Shown here one piece after another: positions 41,563 to 47,874 of a stretch of 47,874 nucleotides of DNA. A program made the translations under genes and the position numbers. Each line of letters starts with the position of its first letter. Within the stretch, counting starts at the first letter, position 1. The DNA comes from Streptomyces sp. YIM 130001 (GTDB lineage: Bacteria; Actinomycetota; Actinomycetes; Streptomycetales; Streptomycetaceae), in contig NZ_KZ984579.1 in NCBI RefSeq assembly GCF_003574445.1, positions 1 to 47,874 on the forward strand, given 5' to 3'. Under the pieces are notes generated by a model. It did not search any database. It saw only the letters and a list, made by a program, of their open reading frames with translations, and was not told the origin of the DNA.

Positions 41563-42897
41563 TCAGGATGCTGGGAGTGGATGGCGTGGTGCTGTGTCGT
41601 GTGCGTAGGAGGCCACTGGGGCGAGGGGTGCTTCGGGGTGGTTGTGGAGGCGGTGCATGAGCGTGGAGACGAGGTCGATGCATCGGCTGGCTCCGGTGGC
41701 GCGGGCGGCGTCCAGGGCCGCGCGGGCGGCAGCGGCTGCGGCGGGGGCGTCGTGGGTGCGTAGGGCGCCTTCAGCGCGGTAGGTGAGGAACACGGCTTTC
41801 GTGCGGGTGCGGCGAGGGTCGAGTTCGGCAAGGCCGGTGCTGATGACGGTCTCGGCGCGGGTGGGGTCGCCGAGGTCGAGCCAGCAGCGGCCGGCGTCGG
41901 CTGTGAGGTCGGCTGGGCTCATCCAGGCCACGGCGGCGGGCGTTGTATCGGGGCATATACGGTCGAGTTCGGTCTCGGCGGATGCGAGGGCGGTGGTGGT
42001 GCCGCGGTGGTCTTGCAGTACGGCGCTGGCGCGGGCGCGGCGTACGTCGAGGAGGGAGCGTACGGCGGCGGAGTGGGTGCGGGTCCGGGCGTGCTGCAGG
42101 ACGTGGATTGCGTCGGTGGGGCGGTGTAGCCAGAGGCCTTGGTAGCCGAGGTCGGCGAAGGCCACGGCTGCGAGGTCGCGGTCACCGGCTTGGTGGGCGG
42201 CGTGGGCGGCGGCCTGCCAGTGTCGTTGGGCGTCAGCGTGCCGGTCGGCGTCGAAGCGTAACCAGGCGGCGGCAAGGGCGAGTTCGGCGGCGACTGTGTA
42301 CAGGCGTCGCTCGGTGGCTGGGCTGTGCGCTCCGGAGAGGAAGTCGATGGTGGTGGCGAGGTGGGCGTCGATGAGGCGGGACACCTGGGGATGGTGCGGT
42401 CCGGTCGCATGTGCGCGCAGTTCGCTCGCGCGGTCCTCCAGCCACGTCAGGAGTTCCGGGTCGATCGTGTGCGTGTCGAGGGCGCGGTCCAGATGTGCGG
42501 GTTCGATGCGGGCCCAGTCGGCGGCCATGTCGACCAGGGCGGTGCTGCTGATGATGAGGAACGATCGGCGGTCCATGCGGTGTCGCTGCACCTCTTCCAG
42601 GGCGGCTCGGCTTCCCGACGGGGTGAAGGGCGCGGGCTGTTCGAACGCGGGCAGCCAGTACGGCCAGCCGAGCTCTCCGACGGCCGCCCGCGGCACGTCG
42701 AGGACGTCGGCGAGGAGTTCCTGGCTCTCGAGGCTGGGCACGGAAGTACCTGATTCCCAGCGCCAGATCCGATTGCGGTCCGTGCCGCTGCGCAGCCCCA
42801 GCTGTCTCGCTCGGGCGCGAAGCAGGCGGGCGAGATCGGCCATGGACCAGTGGTGGCTACGGCGCGTGTACGTCAGCGGGTGCCGGTCGAGTTCCAT
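41563..42897 (-). CDS. XRE-family regulator with TPR-like C-terminus
   Basis: The 444-residue protein starts MELDRHPLTYTRRSHHWSM at ATG 42895-42897 with GGAGG upstream; a longer form from 42945 is possible. The HTH (MADLARLLRARARQLGLRSG, then TDRNRIWRWESG) is followed by about 350 residues of Ala/Leu/Arg-rich helices, again TPR-like, with DRRSFLIISSTALVDMAA in between. It diverges from the sugar-nucleotide gene by 190 bases and is likely its regulator. It is related in architecture to the regulator at 36179. Confidence 0.78.
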   Translation of the reverse strand: MELDRHPLTYTRRSHHWSMADLARLLRARARQLGLRSGTDRNRIWRWESGTSVPSLESQELLADVLDVPRAAVGELGWPYWLPAFEQPAPFTPSGSRAALEEVQRHRMDRRSFLIISSTALVDMAADWARIEPAHLDRALDTHTIDPELLTWLEDRASELRAHATGPHHPQVSRLIDAHLATTIDFLSGAHSPATERRLYTVAAELALAAAWLRFDADRHADAQRHWQAAAHAAHQAGDRDLAAVAFADLGYQGLWLHRPTDAIHVLQHARTRTHSAAVRSLLDVRRARASAVLQDHRGTTTALASAETELDRICPDTTPAAVAWMSPADLTADAGRCWLDLGDPTRAETVISTGLAELDPRRTRTKAVFLTYRAEGALRTHDAPAAAAAARAALDAARATGASRCIDLVSTLMHRLHNHPEAPLAPVASYAHDTAPRHPLPAS

Positions 42898-43087
42898 CGC
42901 CTCGTCCTCCTCGCCGCGCCTGCTCGGGGCCGTCTCGTTCACCATGCCCCAACCTGCGCCGTGGTCAAGCCAGTTCGGGCCAGCGCGCACACAGCAGGCA
43001 CACAGTCATCCCCTGGGCGCCCCCGGGGGCCGGTGATGTGCTGGCCTTCGCATGCCGCACCGACGCGGCCGCTGGTTGGAGGCACCC

Positions 43088-44092
43088 ATGGATCTCCTCG
43101 TCACCGGCGGAGCCGGGTTCATCGGCTCCCACTTCGTCAAGCACCTCGTCCAGGCCGAGGACGTCACCCGCGTGACCGTCCTCGACGCCCTCACCTACGC
43201 GGGGCACAGCGAGAACCTCGCGACTGTGCTCAGCGACAAGCTGCGGTTCGTCCACGGCACCATCTGCGACCGCCCCTTGGTCGACAAGCTCGTGAGCCAG
43301 TGCAGCGCGGTCGTCCACTTCGCGGCCGAGTCGCACGTCGACCGGTCGTTTTATGAGGCCGGCACGTTCGTGACGACGAACGTGCTGGGCACGCAGACCC
43401 TCTTGGACGCCGCAGCCCGGCACGGAGTGGACCGTTTCGTGCACGTCTCCACCGACGAGGTGTACGGGCCGCTGCTGACGGGCGCAGCGCGCGAGGACGC
43501 GCCGCTGCGCCCGTCCGTCCCGTATGCCGCGTCCAAGGCAGCCAGTGATCTGGTTGCTCTGTCGTACCACCAGACCCACGGGGTGCCGGTGTGCGTGACC
43601 CGCGCCTCGAACAACTACGGCCCGTACCAGCACCCGGAGAAGATCATCCCGTTGTTCATCGCGCGGCTGCTGACCGGCCAGAAGGCGACGCTGCACGGCC
43701 GGGGCGAGCACGTGCGGAACTGGCTGCACGTCGACGACCACTGCCACGGCGTCGAGGCGGTGCTCCGGCGCGGGCGCCCGGGCGAGGTCTACAACCTCGC
43801 AGGCGGCACCGACCTCTCGAGCCGTGAACTCACCGACCGTCTGCTGGCGTTGTGCGGCGCGACCTGGGCCGACGTCACCTACATCGAGGACCGCCCTGCG
43901 AACGACCTGCGGTACGCGATGGACTGGAGCAAGGCGGCCCGCCACCTGGGCTACCGGCCGATCTGCGGCCTGGACGAAGGCCTCGCCGACACCGTCGCCT
44001 GGTACCGCCGTAACCCTGACCGGTGGGCGCCCCTCCTCCGCGCTCCCGCCGCCGGTGTGTCGTCCGTCCGGGTCCGCCGGAGCGCGCCGTGA
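43088..44092 (+). CDS. dTDP-glucose 4,6-dehydratase-like NAD-dependent enzyme
   Basis: The 334-residue short-chain dehydrogenase-type enzyme starts MDLLVTGGAGFIGS (ATG 43088, GGAGG upstream). It has the NAD-binding GGAGFIGS (7-14), STDEVYG with Asp123-Glu124 and YAASK (Y146, K150), the dehydratase-specific set of RmlB. NYGPYQHPEKIIPLFI and RNWLHVDDHC also fit. It likely converts a NDP-hexose to a 4-keto-6-deoxy sugar. It is the first of four coupled genes. Confidence 0.87.
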   Translation: MDLLVTGGAGFIGSHFVKHLVQAEDVTRVTVLDALTYAGHSENLATVLSDKLRFVHGTICDRPLVDKLVSQCSAVVHFAAESHVDRSFYEAGTFVTTNVLGTQTLLDAAARHGVDRFVHVSTDEVYGPLLTGAAREDAPLRPSVPYAASKAASDLVALSYHQTHGVPVCVTRASNNYGPYQHPEKIIPLFIARLLTGQKATLHGRGEHVRNWLHVDDHCHGVEAVLRRGRPGEVYNLAGGTDLSSRELTDRLLALCGATWADVTYIEDRPANDLRYAMDWSKAARHLGYRPICGLDEGLADTVAWYRRNPDRWAPLLRAPAAGVSSVRVRRSAP

Positions 44093-45078
44093 CGCGGCGG
44101 ATCCTGGTGACCGGAGTCGGCGGCGCTCCGGGATTCGACCTCGCCGCGAGCTGCCGCGATCTCGGGAACACGGTCATCGCCGTGGATTGCGATCCGCACG
44201 CGCCCGGCCTGCGCATGCCCGGCGTCGAACCGCACCTCACCCTGCCCGCCGCAGATGCCGGATATCGGACGGCGCTGCTGCGTCTCGTCCAAGAGTGCCG
44301 GCCGCACGCGATCCTCTCCACCGTCGAGCAGGAGCTCGGCCACCTGCTCGCGCTACGCCGACCGCTCGCCGATTCCGGCGTCACCACCTGGCTGCCCCCA
44401 GCCGCCGCGGTCGAGGCCTGCACGGACAAGGCGCACTTCGCCCACGTCCTGGCCGTGCACGGCATCCCGGGCCCCGTCACGCTGCTGCCCGACGACGTGG
44501 ACCAAGCCCCGGACGGGCTGCTGGTGGTCAAACCCCGCAGCGGCCAGGGCTCCCGCCACGTCCACCTCTGCCGGAGCCGGGAGCAGGCCCGGGTTCTGTG
44601 CAGCCTGATCGGTGAAGCGATCGTGCAAGAGCACGTCACTGGAACGGAGTTCACCGCCGACTGCCTCGTCGACCGTGGCGGCCGCGCCTCGGTCATCCTC
44701 CGCCACCGGCTCCTGGTCAAGGGAGGCCTCGCCGTCGTCTCCCGCACCTTCACCGACGCCGGCGCCGAGGCCTGCGTCCGCGCGGTCCTCACGGCGACCG
44801 GACTACGTGGCGCCTGCTGCGTCCAGGGGTTCATCCGCGGCCCTCACGACGAGCCCTCGGGGAGCAGCGGCCCGGGGCGTGTGGTCATCACCGAGGCGAA
44901 CGCCCGCATCGCCGGCGCATTCACCACGTCCGTCGCGGCAGGCGCCGACTACATCGGGGAGTACCTGCGCGGCCTGTTCCACCACGACGTCAACCACAAC
45001 CGGCTCACCTACCGGCGCGACGTCACTCTCACCAAGTACCAGGCGACGCTGACCAGTACGCAAGGAGCCCCGTCATGA
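44089..45078 (+). CDS. ATP-grasp ligase (CarB-like)
   Basis: The 329-residue protein begins with GTG 44089 overlapping the previous stop, and starts MTRRILVTGVGGAPGFDLAA. ATP-grasp features are DKAHFAHVLAVHGIPGP, VVKPRSGQGSRHVHL, IVQEHVTGTEF and ITEANARIAGA, with Glu and Asn metal ligands kept. Homologues occur in polysaccharide and aminosugar loci and probably join an amino acid or carboxylate to an amine. The substrate cannot be read from sequence. Its stop overlaps the next start (ATGA). Confidence 0.83.
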   Translation: MTRRILVTGVGGAPGFDLAASCRDLGNTVIAVDCDPHAPGLRMPGVEPHLTLPAADAGYRTALLRLVQECRPHAILSTVEQELGHLLALRRPLADSGVTTWLPPAAAVEACTDKAHFAHVLAVHGIPGPVTLLPDDVDQAPDGLLVVKPRSGQGSRHVHLCRSREQARVLCSLIGEAIVQEHVTGTEFTADCLVDRGGRASVILRHRLLVKGGLAVVSRTFTDAGAEACVRAVLTATGLRGACCVQGFIRGPHDEPSGSSGPGRVVITEANARIAGAFTTSVAAGADYIGEYLRGLFHHDVNHNRLTYRRDVTLTKYQATLTSTQGAPS

Positions 45079-46214
45079 TTCCCTCACCCACGGCAGCGGG
45101 AATCGCCCGCAACGCGAGTCCCTACCTCCACGGCGGCGAGGAAACCGCCCTTTGCCAAGCGCTGCGCAGCGGCCAGTACGGTCACAGCGAGCTCACCGAC
45201 ACCTTCGAGCATCGCGTTGCCCGTCTACTCGGCGTCGAGGACGCCGTCGCCGTCGCCTCCGGCACAGCCGCACTGCACCTTGCGCTCCTCGCCGCCGGCG
45301 CCGAACCGGGCACGGAGGTGGTCGTCCCGTCATTCACCTACTGCGCGACAGTCCAGGCGATCGTCGCCACCGGCGCTCATCCCCGTTTCATCGACGTCGA
45401 CCCGGACACCGGCTGCATCGACGACCAGCACGTCCTCGAGGCCCTGACCGGCAACACCCGCATCGTGCTCCCCGTTCTCTACGGCGGCCGGCCCGTGGAC
45501 CTCACCGCCGCGTCGCCGGTCCTCGCGGCCCGGGGCATCACCGTCGTCGAGGACGCCGCGCACGCCTTCGGCTCCCGCCACCCCAGCCGTGTGCGGGTCG
45601 GCGCGACTGGCGACCTGACGTGCTTCTCCTTCGGTCCCATCAAGAATCTGACCTGCGGGCAGGGCGGCATGATCGTGCCCCGCACCCGTACAGAGGCCAC
45701 CACCTTGCGCCGCCTGCGCGGCCTCGGAGTCGTCCAGTCACCGACACGACGCGCCGAGATGACCAGCTACACCGTCGACGGATTCGGGATGCGAGCCCAG
45801 ATGCCGTCTCTCAACGCCGCGATCGGCCTCGCCCAACTCCCGCACCTGCACAAGATCGAGACCCGCCGCCGATCGCTCTGGCGCACCTACGCGGACGCAC
45901 TCCGCACCGTCGACGGCATCACCCTGGTCGACGTCGACATCGACCACGCACTCCCACATCTGTGCGCCGTACGCGTCGACTCGGACCGCCGGGACCCAGT
46001 GTTCTCCCGGCTCCGCGGACGCGGCATCGCAATCGGCACGCACTACCCGCCCAACCACCTGCAGCCCGCCTTCCGGCGGTGGCACCGCGCGCTCCCCAGC
46101 ACCGAGCAGCTCGGCCGAAAAATCCTCACCCTGCCCTTCCACCCGCACCTCACCGAGCAGGACATCGACCACGTGACCACCGAACTGGCCCACGCTCTCG
46201 AGGCGACCCGGTGA
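45075..46214 (+). CDS. DegT/DnrJ/EryC1/StrS-family sugar aminotransferase
   Basis: The 379-residue PLP enzyme starts at ATG 45075. It has the GTAALHLALLAAG binding loop, EDAAHAFGSRH and the PLP lysine in FSFGPIKNLTCGQGG (K190). With the 4,6-dehydratase it can make an aminodeoxy sugar by transamination of the keto group. The family also contains dehydrases of the same fold, but Lys190 favours an aminotransferase. It overlaps the ATP-grasp gene and the next gene. Confidence 0.9.
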   Translation: MIPSPTAAGIARNASPYLHGGEETALCQALRSGQYGHSELTDTFEHRVARLLGVEDAVAVASGTAALHLALLAAGAEPGTEVVVPSFTYCATVQAIVATGAHPRFIDVDPDTGCIDDQHVLEALTGNTRIVLPVLYGGRPVDLTAASPVLAARGITVVEDAAHAFGSRHPSRVRVGATGDLTCFSFGPIKNLTCGQGGMIVPRTRTEATTLRRLRGLGVVQSPTRRAEMTSYTVDGFGMRAQMPSLNAAIGLAQLPHLHKIETRRRSLWRTYADALRTVDGITLVDVDIDHALPHLCAVRVDSDRRDPVFSRLRGRGIAIGTHYPPNHLQPAFRRWHRALPSTEQLGRKILTLPFHPHLTEQDIDHVTTELAHALEATR

Positions 46215-46636
46215 CGCGCCCGCGGCGTCTGCTGACCGTGTGCCTCGGCAACCACTGCCGCTCGCCACTCGCCGCGGTGATCCTCGCCCACAGGGGCGGT
46301 CCACACGTCGAGGTCCGGTCCGCCGGAATCCGCGGCAAGTGGGCCGGACACCCGGCCCATCCGATGATGACCCAAGCTGCCGCCGACCGCGGCTGGGACC
46401 TCACAGAACACCGCGGCGTCCCCCTGACCCCCGCACTCCTGCAGTGGGCCGACCTCGTACTCGCCATGGACACCGCCAACCTGACCGCCCTCAACGCGCC
46501 CGGCGCGCCGGCCGCCCCGCATACGACCCGCTACCTCGACGGCCGGGACGTCCCCGACCCGTACGGGCAGGGACCTGACGCATTCGCTGCCGTCGTACGA
46601 CTCCTCGAGGACGGCGCCGCCCGCCATCTGCAGTGA
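46211..46636 (+). CDS. Low-molecular-weight protein tyrosine phosphatase-like protein
   Basis: The 141-residue protein starts with GTG 46211, overlapping the aminotransferase stop. It has the signature VCLGNHCRSP (a CX5R phosphate loop) and the DPYG loop with general-acid Asp (VPDPYGQG). It may dephosphorylate a protein tyrosine (as in capsule control) or a sugar phosphate intermediate of the pathway. It is last in the operon and converges with the MurG paralogue. Confidence 0.88.
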   Translation: MTRPRRLLTVCLGNHCRSPLAAVILAHRGGPHVEVRSAGIRGKWAGHPAHPMMTQAAADRGWDLTEHRGVPLTPALLQWADLVLAMDTANLTALNAPGAPAAPHTTRYLDGRDVPDPYGQGPDAFAAVVRLLEDGAARHLQ

Positions 46637-46649
46637 CGACGCGCGACGG

Positions 46650-47828
46650 TCAGCCGGCTGCGGCAGCCAGGACGACGTCGACGAGCCGGTCCGCCGCATC
46701 CGGTCGGCCGTGCGCTCGGGCCGCGGCCGCCATCGCCTCACGCCGCGCCCCGTCCGTCAGGAGCGGCTCGAGAACCTCCCGCAGGCGATCTCCTGACACG
46801 TCGCCCTCCAACGCGACGGCAGCGCCCGCCTGTTGCAGGTGCCGCGCGTTGTGGGCCTGCTCGTTGCCGGCCGACGTGGCAAGCGGCACGAAAACCGCTG
46901 GCTTGCCCAACGCGGTGAGCTCAGCAAGCGTGCCCGCCCCGCTGCGGGATACCACCACGTCCGCGAGCGCCAGAATGTCGGGCAGCTCCGGGCCGACGAA
47001 CCCTGTCACGAAATACCGGCCCGCGAAGACGTCAGGAAGCCCTGCGCCGCCGGACTGCAAGTCCTCGACGTTGCCCGGTCCGCACTGATGGATCACGTTC
47101 GCACGCTCCAGCAGCCACGGAAGCGCCTCTCGAATCATGCCGTTGATCTGCTGTGCGCCCTGCGCCCCGCCGGTCACGTACAAGGTCGGCAAGCGCCGGT
47201 CGAATCCGGCGAGGCCGGGCGCAGCGACTGCCTTGTCCGCCCGGCCGGCCAGCACCTCGGGTCGCACGGGGTTCCCGGTGACCACCGCCGCTGGGCGGAC
47301 GCTCGATGGCAGCAGCGGCAGCGTCGCCTCGGACGACACCGCGATCCGGGTCGCAGAACTCGCCAACTTGCGGTTCGCGAGCCCGAGTCGCACCGTCTGC
47401 TCGTGCAGCACCAACGGCCGCCCACACATCCGCGCCGCCAGCCCCGCCGGCACCGCGACGAACCCGCCGGTAGCCAGGACGACATCGGGACGGAACCGGC
47501 TGATTGCCTTGCGGGCCTGCGCGACGCCCAGCGGGACTCGAGCCATGTCCCGGACGTTCGCCGGCGACACCATCTTGAGCGGATTCGACGAACGTCGGAT
47601 CTTTCCTGTGGGGACCGCGGTGAAGGCGATGCCTTCGGCCGGGGCGACCCGTGCCTCCAGACCTTCCGCCGTGCCGATCCACAGCACGTCGAGCGCCCCA
47701 CCGACGGACGCCATCCGAGCCTGCAGAGCTCGCACCGCGGTCAGCGCCGGGTACGTATGCCCTCCCGTACCGCCGCCCGTGACGACGAGCCGGAACGAGG
47801 ACGGAACATCAGGCGAAGCAGGCTGCAT
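46650..47828 (-). CDS. MurG-like glycosyltransferase (paralogue)
   Basis: The 392-residue protein (ATG 47826-47828) has the MurG loop GGGTGGHTYPA (18-28), LATGGFVAVPAGLAAR, LHEQTVRLGLANR, GGAQGAQQIN and the C-terminal SRSGAGTLAELTALGKPAVFVPL with HNARHLQQAGAA. These match the UDP-GlcNAc binding pattern of MurG, the lipid II-forming enzyme. MurG is normally in the dcw cluster; this copy lies in a metabolite region and is divergent from the coupled four genes. It may be a pathway glycosyltransferase or a resistance variant; both are inference. Confidence 0.85.
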   Translation of the reverse strand: MQPASPDVPSSFRLVVTGGGTGGHTYPALTAVRALQARMASVGGALDVLWIGTAEGLEARVAPAEGIAFTAVPTGKIRRSSNPLKMVSPANVRDMARVPLGVAQARKAISRFRPDVVLATGGFVAVPAGLAARMCGRPLVLHEQTVRLGLANRKLASSATRIAVSSEATLPLLPSSVRPAAVVTGNPVRPEVLAGRADKAVAAPGLAGFDRRLPTLYVTGGAQGAQQINGMIREALPWLLERANVIHQCGPGNVEDLQSGGAGLPDVFAGRYFVTGFVGPELPDILALADVVVSRSGAGTLAELTALGKPAVFVPLATSAGNEQAHNARHLQQAGAAVALEGDVSGDRLREVLEPLLTDGARREAMAAAARAHGRPDAADRLVDVVLAAAAG

Positions 47829-47874
47829 CCGCCGCACACTAGCGCAACCCGGGCTGCCCCCAGGCGGTGCCGTG

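Noticed and set aside
1..47874. CRISPR arrays, tRNA or rRNA genes
   Set aside because: No regularly spaced repeats, cloverleaf-like segments or rRNA-like stretches were noticed; a tRNA scan was not possible.

Overview
The window is very GC-rich, with GTG starts, ATGA/GTGA translational coupling and families typical of Streptomyces or a close relative. A ParA/ParB-type partition pair with palindromic sites, a plasmid-style Ku, a DnaE2 cassette, toxin-antitoxin pairs and several gene remnants suggest a large (possibly linear) plasmid or an accessory chromosome arm. No rRNA, tRNA or CRISPR array was seen.

Layout. 1-1080: truncated left edge with a RelE-like toxin candidate and a decayed ku fragment. 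1082-3593: parB-like gene, parA and three copies of a perfect 16-bp palindrome (candidate parS). 3594-16067: a leftward Tad/Flp pilus locus (LysM-BTAD membrane protein, three TadE/G-like pseudopilins, Flp-type pilin, TadC, TadB, TadA, TadZ-like, CpaB/SAF) followed by a secreted protein and two paralogous lipoproteins, with traces of a local duplication. 16729-20720: a secreted/membrane VWA protein operon and a divergent Ser/Thr kinase. 20935-26411: an unknown protein, then a mutasome cassette (catalytically impaired Y-family protein plus DnaE2) behind a LexA-type SOS box. 26529-33845: broken P-loop gene, zinc-ribbon protein, ku, and an RHS-repeat protein with two tiny genes, enclosed by a second copy of the ku 3' end.

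33869-37423: small zinc-ribbon proteins, a SLOG protein and an XRE/TPR-like regulator. 37745-40327: a compact graspetide (omega-ester RiPP) cluster, with precursor TgmA, ATP-grasp ligase TgmB and a PIMT-like methyltransferase TgmC, predicted to make an ester-crosslinked, aspartimide-containing peptide. 40427-41376: a large inverted repeat, a decayed HTH gene and an RHH/MazF-like toxin-antitoxin pair. 41563-47828: a second XRE regulator, then four translationally coupled genes (sugar-nucleotide dehydratase, ATP-grasp ligase, DegT/StrS aminotransferase, low-molecular-weight phosphatase) facing a MurG paralogue; this looks like an uncharacterised amino-sugar or sugar-conjugate pathway.

The most notable points are the graspetide-PIMT cluster, the unassigned sugar/ATP-grasp/MurG cluster, the palindromic partition sites, the SOS-boxed dnaE2 cassette lacking imuA, and the RHS island lying between two copies of the ku 3' end. 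All functions are inferred from reading motifs; no database search was run.
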